A stretch of 64,000 nt of DNA from Prevotellaceae bacterium (GTDB lineage Bacteria; Bacteroidota; Bacteroidia; Bacteroidales; Bacteroidaceae), in assembly GCA_019420585.1 (NCBI GenBank), contig JAHZGX010000019.1:1-64000 (forward strand), in the 5' to 3' direction. Below are positions 9,725 through 18,827 of the stretch, piece after piece; within the stretch, counting starts at the first letter, position 1; each line of letters opens with the position of its first letter. The position numbers and the translations under genes are program-made. The notes under the pieces are model-generated. The model had not been told where the DNA came from. It ran no database searches and saw only the letters and a list, made by a program, of their open reading frames with translations.

Positions 9725-9815
9725 GACGCTCTCCTTTTTATCTACTTTCTTTTGCCAATGTTGATTGAATTGTTCTTTTCATAGGCAATTCCTTGAGGCA
9801 TTCGCGGTTGCGTTT

Positions 9816-10886
9816 TCACTTCACCACGCGCTTCTTTCCGCCGATGACGTAGATGCCGCGCGAGGGCTTCCCCTCAACCTTGCGTCCCTGCAGGTCATAG
9901 GTCTGTGCCGTTTCCTGTCTCCCTGCACTTATCGCGCGTATGGATGAGAGAATATCGTTTCCTCTTACCTCAACCTTCTTGATTTCCTCTCCGTGGCAGG
10001 GGATGCGCAGGTCAATGTCGTACCAGAACCACATGTAAGCATGGACGGGGACATCCTCCACATGAAGATCCACTGCGCCCTCGTGCATGAAACACCAGGC
10101 ATTCAGCCCCGTGGTGCTGCTGCTGCGAACTACGAATCCCGTCACACGGAGCGTGTCGCCCTGCTGCGCCCATGTCAGCGAGTCCTTGCTATCCCACTCC
10201 CGCTGCCATTCCTCTTCAGTTTGCCCGTTCTGCAAATAGGGGACGTGGCTCCGCACCTCCCTCAGCATGCGGCTCCACAGCGGCGGGCGGTCGAACTCGA
10301 GGGTCTGATCCTCGGATATGCAGTTGAGCAGGGCCACATGGGCGAAGACTTGCAACTGATCCGGCGTGAAGGGACCGTAATGCCACGAACCAAGCCCTTC
10401 CTGCCACGTGTCTTGTATTCCGGGGTTATCCTTCCGGCACAGGGTGAGCAGGCGTGTCCTGTATTCGCCCAGCACGGGCAAGTGCATCACGGTGTCCCGC
10501 GCCGAGAGCACCATCCACTCCGTGCCATCAGGAGCGGTGAACTCCTCATCGGGCTTCAGTCCAAAGTCATAGCAGAGGATTTCGCCCAGCCCGTCATCGG
10601 CCAGGCGGTATACCTTGCCGCTCTCCTGCCGGAAGCGGAGCGTGCCCAGCCCCGCTCTGTTCGCGTTGAGCGTCTTGTACCTTCGGCCGTTCACCATCTC
10701 TTCCTCGGCCGTGCCGGAAATCAGGTTGATCATCTCGGCCTTCCTGCCGTCCTTCTCCACGAGCAGCATCTGGCAGGTCTGGCAACATCCGGGGATGAAC
10801 ATACTCACGCCCTGATCCTGTGGAAAGGCGCCCATTGTGACTGCGGACATCGCCGCCGCCAACAACATTCTCTTTACTTTCTTCAT
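9816..10886 (-). CDS. Secreted protein with short C-terminal sorting-like tail, paralogue 2 (356 aa)
   Basis: Tandem paralogue of the gene at 8672-9724, with a near-identical signal peptide (KKVKRMLLAAAMSAVTMGAFPQ), the same order of motifs and the same tail (YDLQGRKVEGKPSRGIYVIGGKKRVVK). Differences are concentrated in the middle (an extra LRE..SHVPYLQNGQTEEEWQREW segment) and in the surface-like loops. No catalytic motif was recognised. It starts 14 bp after the C25 peptidase stop, so it is probably co-transcribed and may be processed by, or act with, that peptidase. This is inference from position only. Confidence 0.75.
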   Translation of the reverse strand: MKKVKRMLLAAAMSAVTMGAFPQDQGVSMFIPGCCQTCQMLLVEKDGRKAEMINLISGTAEEEMVNGRRYKTLNANRAGLGTLRFRQESGKVYRLADDGLGEILCYDFGLKPDEEFTAPDGTEWMVLSARDTVMHLPVLGEYRTRLLTLCRKDNPGIQDTWQEGLGSWHYGPFTPDQLQVFAHVALLNCISEDQTLEFDRPPLWSRMLREVRSHVPYLQNGQTEEEWQREWDSKDSLTWAQQGDTLRVTGFVVRSSSTTGLNAWCFMHEGAVDLHVEDVPVHAYMWFWYDIDLRIPCHGEEIKKVEVRGNDILSSIRAISAGRQETAQTYDLQGRKVEGKPSRGIYVIGGKKRVVK

Positions 10887-10900
10887 GACGCTCTCCTTTT

Positions 10901-13210
10901 TTATTTGCCTATTTTAAGCGTTCCGCCTTGTTCGCACCGAAAGTCATTTTTTATAACGACTCTCTTTGACGCTTTCACATCCAGTTTTGCTCCTTTTTCG
11001 ACAAGTACGCCACCTTTTTCTTCTTGCGGAAGAACATTGCTGCCAATATAAACATTTTCTCCCTCTACACTCTTTCCTGTATTTGGCATTATTGTTTTAT
11101 TCTGCAAATATACATTACTTAGCCCATATTCGTAAATGACAGGAGAACTATTACCCTTTTGCACAATTACTTTATTATAGTTTACGGAATCTGGCAGAAC
11201 GACACTAGGACATAAAAGACGCACTCGATTATACGAGACACATTCTTTGGACTCATTTGTTTTCATGAAAATAACAGAAATGTCTGAAACTCCTTTCGCA
11301 TCAATGTATATGCTGTCCATGCTACGCGAAATCTCCACATTCCTTAAATCTACAGGAGTCTCCACGGGGAAATCAAATGCAGGATCTCCAAACACATGAA
11401 TAAGTGTTTGTTCGTCTATAGCCATCTTCCTCATGCCGTAATTCCTGAGCATTTTCTCAAAACCGAAGTCCATCATTTCTCCGATTCTAGAAGAAGGCAT
11501 ATAATTAAATTCATGAAGTTGAATATATCCCGGCCTATTCACTTGTACAGAAAGTAGGCTGTCTCTGAACATACACGAAAACAAGCACTCACCAAACGAC
11601 TCAATAACAGGAACATGGCAAGCACCACTTGATGCTATCAACGCAGGCGACTTACATAAAGACAACATTTCTGTGGCAAAGCAGTCATTATCTGTGCCTT
11701 GTTTCCAGAAATACTTGACATCCGAATATCGACCGCCATGACAAGAAATGCAAAAACACACAGGGGTGCATATACTATCCGAAAGAAGTGGAATAGATTC
11801 TATCATAAAATCTAATTGATACATTCCCCTTTCAGTTCCATGCCCTTTATACAAAATGTAATCACAGCCATCAGACACAGATTTTATGATATCCTGTGCC
11901 TTGCCATCCCATTTGTAATATGGTTTTCTAAGTTCCTTCTCTACACTATCTCTATTTGTATATGTTGAGTTGTATTCTAGAGGAGTGGTTGTATCATTTG
12001 CCGAATATATACGTTCTACATCAAATTGATGTTTCAACATAAAATCTCGTACATCCTCCGAAAAAGCCACACAATTCTGTGTTTCCGTTTTTCCATTAAA
12101 ACTATTAAAATAAGCTGCATGTACGCCTTTTCCGAAGAAATCGCGTTTCTTTTCCTTGCATATGATAAATTCCAATATCCGCGATAATTCTTCTGGAGAA
12201 CTTACAGGAACACGTCCTCTAGCCATGTCTTCTATCTGGTCATTTTCGTCTCCGACACATGCGAAAAAATGGTCTGTCGCATAATTGGGTTCACTAGCCG
12301 TGTTTTCAGAACGCACATTGTGTGCGGGCACAATGGAGACTCCTCCTGCGATGAGCAGGAATTTAGGATCCACGGATGCCGTGTCTTTCCAATACTCCTT
12401 TCTTATACTATCTCTCACTTCGCTTTCATTCGACCATTTTTCTTTGGACAGGATACTTACGGCGTAGCCCAAGGAATCTTTCCATCTCGCAAAATCGGCA
12501 ATGCTCTGAAGACATGCATTGTTTGTCACAATGATGTACTTTTCACGTTTCTTGGACACCGTGTAAGGCAAACTGTCTTTTTCATCTGGCAACGCCCCCG
12601 AAAAGTTACTCAGCGAATACCTTATATTCTTGTGGCAGCGAATAACACCCGTAACAGGGTTGTACTGAATCGGATTGACTCGGACAACAGCGATTTTCTG
12701 TCCCCTATAATCCTGCATCCCTTGCAAAGTAGCGACCTTTTCCGGAAAGAATTTGTTCGCCCCATACACGGACTCATCTTTCGTGATGTCGGAAATGCTG
12801 TCCATGACATTTGCCGTTCTCTGAGCGGGCAGCACGTTATATCCGGCATACTCGACATATCCGGAACTTTCCACGGACAAGGATGAATTTCCATTGACAG
12901 GAATGAAATCCGTATATCCGGGAAGTTGTGGCACACCAGGTTCTGCCTCTGTCCCGAAATCACGCACATGTAAAAGTGAAAAGGTGTCTTCACGTACGAT
13001 GACATCATTAACTAATGCGTCCTTAAATGAATAAGTACGAATATAAGTCCCGCCGCTGGTTTTAGAAGTCGCGACTGGAGAGGAAATGTCCTTCGCTGTA
13101 ACATGCCTTCGGGATTCGACAGAATGCTGCTGGAAATTGATTATGTGCTGGGCAAAGGAAGGCACTCCTGCCAAAAACAGGGAAAACAGGAATAGAAGTC
13201 TTTTCTGCAT
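10901..13210 (-). CDS. Gingipain-like C25 family cysteine peptidase (769 aa)
   Basis: Secreted cysteine endopeptidase of clan CD. Signal peptide at about 1-20 (SFAQ). A pro-domain follows (about 21-205, FGTEAEPGVPQLPGYTDFIPV). The caspase-like catalytic domain begins near YIIVTNNACLQSIADFARWKDSLGY, continues with PKFLLIAGGVSIVPAHN and reaches the predicted catalytic His in YKGHGTERGM (near 480) and Cys in the VCFCISCHGG segment. SSGACHVPVIESFGECLF follows. The C-terminus lacks a full T9SS domain; its last 50 residues (GAKLDVKASKRVVIKNDFRCEQGGTLKI) resemble a 3-coathanger stack, which normally precedes one. The neighbour upstream carries a proper T9SS domain. Which Cys is nucleophilic needs a model. 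Confidence 0.85.
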   Translation of the reverse strand: MQKRLLFLFSLFLAGVPSFAQHIINFQQHSVESRRHVTAKDISSPVATSKTSGGTYIRTYSFKDALVNDVIVREDTFSLLHVRDFGTEAEPGVPQLPGYTDFIPVNGNSSLSVESSGYVEYAGYNVLPAQRTANVMDSISDITKDESVYGANKFFPEKVATLQGMQDYRGQKIAVVRVNPIQYNPVTGVIRCHKNIRYSLSNFSGALPDEKDSLPYTVSKKREKYIIVTNNACLQSIADFARWKDSLGYAVSILSKEKWSNESEVRDSIRKEYWKDTASVDPKFLLIAGGVSIVPAHNVRSENTASEPNYATDHFFACVGDENDQIEDMARGRVPVSSPEELSRILEFIICKEKKRDFFGKGVHAAYFNSFNGKTETQNCVAFSEDVRDFMLKHQFDVERIYSANDTTTPLEYNSTYTNRDSVEKELRKPYYKWDGKAQDIIKSVSDGCDYILYKGHGTERGMYQLDFMIESIPLLSDSICTPVCFCISCHGGRYSDVKYFWKQGTDNDCFATEMLSLCKSPALIASSGACHVPVIESFGECLFSCMFRDSLLSVQVNRPGYIQLHEFNYMPSSRIGEMMDFGFEKMLRNYGMRKMAIDEQTLIHVFGDPAFDFPVETPVDLRNVEISRSMDSIYIDAKGVSDISVIFMKTNESKECVSYNRVRLLCPSVVLPDSVNYNKVIVQKGNSSPVIYEYGLSNVYLQNKTIMPNTGKSVEGENVYIGSNVLPQEEKGGVLVEKGAKLDVKASKRVVIKNDFRCEQGGTLKIGK

Positions 13211-13242
13211 AACATCTGGCTGTTTAAGTAATCGGAGACATT

Positions 13243-14586
13243 TTAATTTCTCACCACCATCATCCTCCTTGTGGCGGCCACGGTTCCGTCCGTCACGAGG
13301 GAGTAGACGAACATGCCTTCCGAGAGGTCGGAGGCATAGACGGTGATGTCGGTCTCGCCGCGCTTGTCCACGGGGATGTTCTTCACCTGCTTCCCGCTGA
13401 GGTCATAGACGTAGATGGCGGCGCTCTTCGTGCCCTCGGGGATGCTGAGCGTTATCACGCTGCTCTCGCTGAAGGGGTTGGGCTTGTTCTGGCTCATTCG
13501 GACAATGTCCGTTGACTCGCTTTCTGATTCGATGGAGGTTGCCTTGGCGTTCAATTTCTGCGCTCTCCCGTTCTTTTCGCCCTTCAGTTCTTCCACCTCC
13601 GCTTTCAACTCGCGGATGCTCTGAAGCAGTAGGGGAACCATCTCGGAATAGTTGATGCTGTAATTGCCTTGTTCATCTTCTGCAACCAATTCGGGGAACA
13701 CGGCTTTCAGTTGCGCACCGTCAAGGCCATAACGTTTTACCATTTCTGTTTCCAACGGGGATTCTTCCTCTATATTTATATTGTTTTCGGGGTCTGCATC
13801 TTCATCAAAAAGTTTGTCAGCGTTCATATCATCGCTCGCCAATCTGTTATTTATAGCCGTCTTACCTGCCAATTTATCAGAAGAAGCAGAGGGTTTCAAG
13901 CGCCCGGTTTCCTCTTCACGCATGAATTGGATGGTCTGCACGGAAAGCAACTTGTCACTTATCGTTTCCTCATCTTCCGACAAAGAAGACAACGTCTTGG
14001 ATGAACTGGCAAGTGCTGAGGATGCAGTGCCGGTAGGGGAATAAAGAGTCCCGTAGAGTTTTCCGGTGACTTTAACAGGGCCGGAAAAGTATCCAGCATA
14101 ACTTCCTACGGTATTAACCATTGAAGGAAAAATGCCTATACCTCCAACACGTCCAAACACTCCTGCGCCAAAAGATTCTGTGTCACTTGTCGGTGCTATA
14201 CCTAATAAACCTATATTGGATTTAGAACCAGTAGCATCTCCATAAACACCAACAGAAGCATTGGACGGCAAAGTTGCAGTTGAATTTCTAATATGAGAAT
14301 ATACACCTATACATCCCCCACCATCTCTGGCAAGTGCCGTCACATCTATCCCCCTCATGGGATTAACATCTTTAGACTGAATACAATTTATGTGCAATCC
14401 ACGTGATTCTCCATGATGGAAAATTCTCATGACAGCACTACCCGATCTCTTTCCACTAATACTTAACATTTCACTTGGCGTTTCCGTCCCGATTCCCACT
14501 CTCCCTAAGGAGTCCACAACAAGTTGTGCATTCACGTTAAACACGCATGCCAAAACGGCAACTAAGGTTATAAAGATTCGCTTCAT
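13243..14586 (-). CDS. Tail-fibre-like (S74-type) protein with T9SS type A sorting domain (447 aa)
   Basis: Signal peptide about 1-20 (VFNVNA). The N-terminal segment VVDSLGRVGIGTETPSEMLSI is the start seen in phage-fibre-like bacterial proteins. The middle is Gly-rich beta structure. Residues about 290-335 (RYGLDGAQLKAVFPELV, NYSINYSEMVPLLLQSI) match the S74/endosialidase chaperone helix region that trimerises and folds fibres; a short coiled coil follows (RELKAEVEELKGE). The C-terminus from about 365 (SQNKPNPFSESSVITL ... VYDLSGKQVKNI ... ASDLSEGMFVYSLV) is a clear T9SS type A domain. It is first in the operon, 32 bp before the C25 peptidase. It likely forms a surface trimer; whether the S74 part self-cleaves is unknown. 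Confidence 0.8.
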   Translation of the reverse strand: MKRIFITLVAVLACVFNVNAQLVVDSLGRVGIGTETPSEMLSISGKRSGSAVMRIFHHGESRGLHINCIQSKDVNPMRGIDVTALARDGGGCIGVYSHIRNSTATLPSNASVGVYGDATGSKSNIGLLGIAPTSDTESFGAGVFGRVGGIGIFPSMVNTVGSYAGYFSGPVKVTGKLYGTLYSPTGTASSALASSSKTLSSLSEDEETISDKLLSVQTIQFMREEETGRLKPSASSDKLAGKTAINNRLASDDMNADKLFDEDADPENNINIEEESPLETEMVKRYGLDGAQLKAVFPELVAEDEQGNYSINYSEMVPLLLQSIRELKAEVEELKGEKNGRAQKLNAKATSIESESESTDIVRMSQNKPNPFSESSVITLSIPEGTKSAAIYVYDLSGKQVKNIPVDKRGETDITVYASDLSEGMFVYSLVTDGTVAATRRMMVVRN

Positions 14587-14644
14587 AATAGTTGGTTTTT
14601 AGAGTTATTGATTCTGTTTTATGATGAATTGAAGCACCACGCTG

Positions 14645-14674
14645 CAAATATATGGAATTCCCAGAGAACGCAAA
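14645..14674 (-). promoter_or_regulatory. Promoter of the T9SS/C25 operon
   Basis: On the minus strand TTTG (14674-14671) is followed after 18 bp by TATATTTG (14652-14645), giving a leader of about 50 nt before the ATG at 14586. Confidence 0.6.
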
Positions 14675-14825
14675 AAGAAAAACAGTTTTTTTATTATAAT
14701 ATGAAATATTGGCAAGAGTGCTGCGCACCCAAAGATGTCAGAACTCTAATGCCGATTGGGGTTAACTATCAAATCTCGTAATGATTTTTCATGGATATAA
14801 CTTGCAGGAAGGGGATTGGGCTGTT

Positions 14826-14915
14826 GAGAACAAATAACTGCCCAGTTGGAGAAAAATATTTTTCCAGTTGGAGAAAATTTTTTCTCCAGTTAGGGAAATA
14901 AAACACGATGCATGG
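14826..14915. repeat. Dispersed repeat B, diverged copy
   Basis: Three CCAGTTGGAGAAAA-like units with a palindrome GGAGAAAATTTTTTCTCC, then AGTTAGGGAAATAAAAC. The arrangement matches the better copies at 23573-23710 and 57195-57338. The stretch 14587-15235 holds no supported gene apart from this and the promoter. Confidence 0.5.
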
Positions 14916-15235
14916 GCGCACAAAGAAGCCTTTCGTGCGCCACACCCATACTGTCAAACATTTTTGTTTAGCGACCTGGCTCTTGGGATTGCAATGATGC
15001 TCGTCTTCCTTAAGCAGTTTCTGCCCTCATCTGTTGCTTTCCCTGACGATGTGCGTGCCGTGATGAGCCAGTATACAGTGTACGGTGCCGCCTTGATTGC
15101 CGCCGGTGTTGCCGGAGTTGGCAAACCCTTCTTGCCGACAGCCTAAAGGAAAGGCTTTCTTCAAAGCACCGTCCATTCCCGGCAGGTTTTTCTTGGATTT
15201 CCCAAAATCCGGGCAGTTCCGAACCGGGAATGGCA

Positions 15236-15545
15236 GGATTGCAGCAATCCGGAGCCAAACTTTTCGGGAAGTGACAGGATTGCAGCAATCCTGCTCCAAA
15301 CTTTTTGGAAAGCGACAAGATTGCTGCAATCCGGAGCCAAACTTTTTGGGAAGTGACAAGATTGCAGCAATCCGGAGCCAAACACTTTTGGAAGCGACAA
15401 GATTGCGGCAATCCGGAGCCAAACTTTTCGGGAAGTGACAAGATTGCGGCAATCCGGAGCCAAACACTTTTGGAAGCGACAGGATTGCGGCAATCCTGCT
15501 CCAAACTTTTCGGGAAGCGACAGGATTGCAGCAATCCGGAGCACG
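15236..15545. repeat. Eight tandem 41-bp units with a palindromic core
   Basis: Units start at 15236, 15277, 15318, 15359, 15400, 15441, 15482 and 15523, exactly 41 bp apart. Each begins with the core RGATTGCNGCAATCC (7-bp arms in the G-start units) and continues with GGAGCCAAAC...GGGAAGYGACA. Units 2 and 7 carry TGCTCC instead of GGAGCC, as if that short block were inverted. Because 41 is not a multiple of three and the unit lacks stops on the minus strand, all three minus frames stay open; this does not indicate a gene. Confidence 0.95.
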
Positions 15546-15935
15546 GCACGCGACAAGGGAGAATCTTGCGCGCACAACGAAGCCCGCTCCGTGACCCACA
15601 AGAAGTTTTCCCTGCACCATTGCCGGCAATCCGATGAATTTTCGTAAGTTTGCACCGCAAAACATCAACCGGGCGGGCAAAGGCACAGCCTCAGCCCGCA
15701 CACAAGCAAAGACAAGGAGGACAAACAGACAAAACAGACACACAGAGACTGATATAGGACTTCAGACATTCTTTTCTCAAAATCCGAAACCGCCAATTGA
15801 AGTAAACGAGAATAAGCATGCAGGAAGTTCGCGTCCGCAAGGGCGTGAACTGATTGTACTTGTTCGTTTACGCGGTTACTTGGCGGTACCTGGATTTTGG
15901 ATAAGTCAACATTCAGTTCCGCTCTTCTTTTTTTC

Positions 15936-16163
15936 ATGCAACACATCGGACAACTCATCTCAGAAGAACTCACCCGCCAGGAGCGCACGCCGGCATGGCT
16001 GGCCTGCAAGCTGGGCTGCGACCGCACCAACGCCTACAAGATACTCAAGCGCAGCAGCATCGACACGGCACTGCTCATGCGCATCTGCCGCGTGCTGAGG
16101 CACGACTTCTTCCTTGACCTTTCCGCCTCGGCACGCTCCTGTGACAATCCGGCCACAGAATGA
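15936..16163 (+). CDS. Small helix-turn-helix (XRE-like) regulator (75 aa)
   Basis: Short DNA-binding protein of a type common in Bacteroidales: IGQLISEELTRQERTPAWLACKLGCDRTNAYKILKR, then SIDTALLMRICRVLRHDFF. The WLACKLGCDRTNAYKIL stretch is the HTH. The start at 15936 (MQHIGQL) fits the family; the frame is open to 15897 but those residues are not family-like. It lies just after the 41-bp repeat array and 94 bp before an exported protein. Either could be a target, but nothing in the sequence proves it. Residues after about 65 look unstructured. Confidence 0.7.
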   Translation: MQHIGQLISEELTRQERTPAWLACKLGCDRTNAYKILKRSSIDTALLMRICRVLRHDFFLDLSASARSCDNPATE

Positions 16164-16184
16164 GGACAAGTCCGCCACAGGGCT

Positions 16185-16218
16185 TGCAGCATGCCCTCTG
16201 CCAAAAGGGATAACTTTG
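16185..16218 (+). promoter_or_regulatory. Possible promoter for the exported protein at 16258
   Basis: TAACTTTG at 16211-16218 is an exact -7 element. The nearest upstream TTG (16185-16187) is 23 bp away, a little long. Confidence 0.4.
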
Positions 16219-16257
16219 CAGCATGATTTACTTTGTCAATTTAACACCTATCAAATC

Positions 16258-16746
16258 ATGTCAAGAAGAATCATCCTACTCTGTGCACTCATCGCCCCTG
16301 CCATGCTGCAGGCGCAGGTCATCCTGAAGTCGGGCACGCCCGTCCCCGTGACATTCTCCGAGAAAGTAACCGGCAAGAGCACGTCGGCCAACATCATTGT
16401 GTCCCAGGACATCAAGGTGAACGGCGTGACCGCCATCGCCGCAGGCACGCCGGTGCTGAGCCAGGTGACAGCCGAGAAGAGGCGCGGCTGCGGACGGCCG
16501 GGCTCGGTGAGCGTCTCCCTAATCTCCACCACCGCCGTCAACGGCGAGACGGTACGCTTCGTGGGAGCGCCCGTGACCAAGGAAGGCGCCAGCAAGAAAG
16601 GCAAAGCCATAGGGCTGGGCGTGGGGCTTGGCATCTTCGTGTGGCCCTGCCTGGGCTGCCTGGCCATCAAGGGCGGCGAGGCGGAGATTCCTGCCGGCAC
16701 CATCGTGTCCAACATAATGACGGGCAACGAGGTGACCATCAAGTGA
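16258..16746 (+). CDS. Exported hypothetical protein (162 aa)
   Basis: Signal peptide about 1-19 (RRIILLCALIAPAMLQAQ). The mature part begins VILKSGTPVPVTFSEKVTGKS and keeps a beta-rich pattern (VNGVTAIAAGTPVLSQVTAEKRRGCGRPGSVSVSLIS, VNGETVRFVG), then a glycine-rich hydrophobic stretch (KAIGLGVGLGIFVWPCLGCLAIKGG, about 118-142) and IPAGTIVSNIMTGNEVTI. Similar small proteins with a 'G-x-P-V-P-V' start occur in Bacteroidales; function is unknown. The ATG at 16258 follows a TAACTTTG box by about 40 nt; the longer frame from 16114 would bury the signal peptide. Confidence 0.65.
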   Translation: MSRRIILLCALIAPAMLQAQVILKSGTPVPVTFSEKVTGKSTSANIIVSQDIKVNGVTAIAAGTPVLSQVTAEKRRGCGRPGSVSVSLISTTAVNGETVRFVGAPVTKEGASKKGKAIGLGVGLGIFVWPCLGCLAIKGGEAEIPAGTIVSNIMTGNEVTIK

Positions 16747-16912
16747 CCCTCCGCCGCGGGGGAAACTTCCCGCAAGGCCATGACACCTTGCCGGACAAAG
16801 AGAAACGGGAAAGGAACCATGCCGCCATCACGATGGCATGGTTCCTTTCCCTTGATTCGTGCCATATGGCAGACAGGCAGCAAGACCCTCCGGGGGCAGA
16901 AAAGGTTCCTGC

Positions 16913-18772
16913 TTACGGCACCAAGTCCGGGCGGTGCAGGCCGTAAAGCACCAGGCCGAAGATGTCGGCATTCCAGCCCTGAAGCTGAAAGCCGAGGTTC
17001 TCACCCGTCTGCGATGAAATGTGCTCATTGGCGGCATAGTCTCCAGAATCATACAGGTCGGCCTTGGCCACGCGGCGGATGAGGTTCACAGCCTCGTCGC
17101 GGCACCCCATGCGCAGGCGGCTCCAGGCATCCATGAAACTCACCCAAGGCCACACGCCGCCGTTGTGGTATTCACCCGGGCGGTACCCGAACCCGGCAGG
17201 ATAGTATGGCATGGTCTCGGCAATGCCGTAAGGTGTCAGGCTGCGCGCATTCAGTTCATCGAGAATGCTTCTCGCGCGGTCATCAGGTACCACTCCAAAG
17301 AGTATGCCGGCAGTCTGGTCCTGGAGAAGATGGTCATCGGCCCGGCCGTCATACCACTGCTGCCTGTAGAACTTGCCGTTCCACAATCCCCCTTCCGAAT
17401 CCGCCGCGTTCATGAAGCGGTACCCCCGCTCATAGGCATCGGCATATTTCTTTGCGGCCTCATGGTCGCCAAGCCTGACGGCGGACTCCTGCATACGGGC
17501 CAAAGCGGCAAGGTACATGGCCGCCGAGAAGGGCGAATACTTGCGCCCCTCCACGCCCTTCACATCCTTCCAGTCTCCCCAGAATGACACCTGCACGGGA
17601 AGCCCGTCGCCCGTCACATCACGGGATATGAGCCAGTCAGCGGCATTCCTGAGTGCCTTCCAGTTGTCGCGGACAATGCTCCAGTCGCCCCTTCCCCGCG
17701 CATAGCGGGTGGCGCGCATGATGAAGAAGCAGTTGATGTCAATGTCATCATGCCGCTCAATCACCGGCAGGATGCAGGTGGGAATCTTCCCTTCCGGACT
17801 TTGGGCAGCGGCGCTTTCGGCAATCATCCGGCGCTCAAGGTCGGGAAAGAGAGCCAGGTGGAGCCATGAGGTCCAGTAACTGTCGCGCTGGTTGAGTTCG
17901 CAATACCCCATGGTCAGCACGTTGCCGTCGGCTGTGCAACGGGTGAGAGACAGGGCGGGCACGATGTACCAGCGCATTGCCTCGTCGATGTCCTCAATGC
18001 CAGATGAAGGGAGCGCGCGGTCGAACCCTCGGGTGAGTTTCAGCAACTTGTCCCAGTTGGCGAACACATGCCCGGCAACCAGTTCTGCCGAGCCGAAGTC
18101 GCGCACGGTTACCCACTCCTTGTCATGCAGAACCACAGCCATGCGCAGCCTCAGGCTCTTCCCCGGACGTACGGTGAGCGGTATCACCGCTTGGCTCCCC
18201 TGCACCTCCATCGGCACGCTGGCCGCGAGGAGGCGGTCGCCACTAGCCACGGCGCAGAAGTCCTCCCGAGCCTCCACCTTCGCCCCGCCGGGCTGCAGGT
18301 CAGCGTCCCACGCCAACTGAAACGCCTCCACGCTCTTCGTTGGATTCTTCACTTCCGCGTCAATCATGATGACAGGCAAGGCGGTGACGCTGACATCATT
18401 GACTCCCACGGGAGCCCACACCCTGAGACTGAGCGAACTTCCAATCACAGGACTGTCGGCATAGCGGGCTGTGACAAAGGGGAAGCGGCGATTCACCTCC
18501 TTGTCGCGGAAGTCACTCAAAAGCGCCGACCGGCCATCCTTGCACACACTGAGGGTCAAGGCACCGCGGTCATTAAGCCAGCCTCCCAGCCTGCCTGTAT
18601 TCTGGAGGATCCGTCCGAAGAGCGACCCATCGGCACCCACGTTGGCCGTCACGCCGAAATTGGCAATGGGGTAACCATCCACGACCACCCGGGCATGGGC
18701 TTCTACAGAAACCAGAAGAGTAATGACGGATACCGCCAAGGAAAGCCTACGGCTGAGATTGATGCGTTTCAT
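16913..18772 (-). CDS. Exported (alpha/alpha)6-barrel glycoside hydrolase (619 aa)
   Basis: Signal peptide about 1-27 (LSLAVSVITLLVSVEAHA). A beta-sandwich domain occupies roughly 28-260; the rest is a six-hairpin barrel with ELNQRDSYWTSWLHLALFPDLERRMI, DIDINCFFIMRATRYARGRGDW, FWGDWKDVKG, GLWNGKFYRQQWYDGRADDHLLQDQ and EYHNGGVWPWVSFMDAW. This resembles the GH116/amylo-1,6-glucosidase-like superfamily, but I cannot assign a family. Acidic residues in WGDW and in DDHLLQDQ are candidate catalytic positions. It lies 55 bp downstream of a GH10 xylanase, so a xylan-derived substrate is plausible. The start at 18772 is chosen because it opens the signal peptide. Confidence 0.7.
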   Translation of the reverse strand: MKRINLSRRLSLAVSVITLLVSVEAHARVVVDGYPIANFGVTANVGADGSLFGRILQNTGRLGGWLNDRGALTLSVCKDGRSALLSDFRDKEVNRRFPFVTARYADSPVIGSSLSLRVWAPVGVNDVSVTALPVIMIDAEVKNPTKSVEAFQLAWDADLQPGGAKVEAREDFCAVASGDRLLAASVPMEVQGSQAVIPLTVRPGKSLRLRMAVVLHDKEWVTVRDFGSAELVAGHVFANWDKLLKLTRGFDRALPSSGIEDIDEAMRWYIVPALSLTRCTADGNVLTMGYCELNQRDSYWTSWLHLALFPDLERRMIAESAAAQSPEGKIPTCILPVIERHDDIDINCFFIMRATRYARGRGDWSIVRDNWKALRNAADWLISRDVTGDGLPVQVSFWGDWKDVKGVEGRKYSPFSAAMYLAALARMQESAVRLGDHEAAKKYADAYERGYRFMNAADSEGGLWNGKFYRQQWYDGRADDHLLQDQTAGILFGVVPDDRARSILDELNARSLTPYGIAETMPYYPAGFGYRPGEYHNGGVWPWVSFMDAWSRLRMGCRDEAVNLIRRVAKADLYDSGDYAANEHISSQTGENLGFQLQGWNADIFGLVLYGLHRPDLVP

Positions 18773-18827
18773 AAGATGACAAACAGTTATGCATAATTGG
18801 GAATACGAAGAAAAACGGGCAGGCAGA

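Noticed and set aside
14868..15146. A 92-aa open frame with a hydrophobic middle
   Set aside because: No RBS, no promoter and no family resemblance; it begins within the repeat B-like sequence.
15236..15545. CRISPR array
   Set aside because: The whole 41-bp unit is conserved; there are no unique spacers and no cas genes.
15010..15743. Three overlapping minus-strand frames of 164-238 aa across the 41-bp array
   Set aside because: The repeat unit has no stop in any minus frame, so all are open; the predicted peptides are the same three-frame translation and no RBS or conserved domain is seen.
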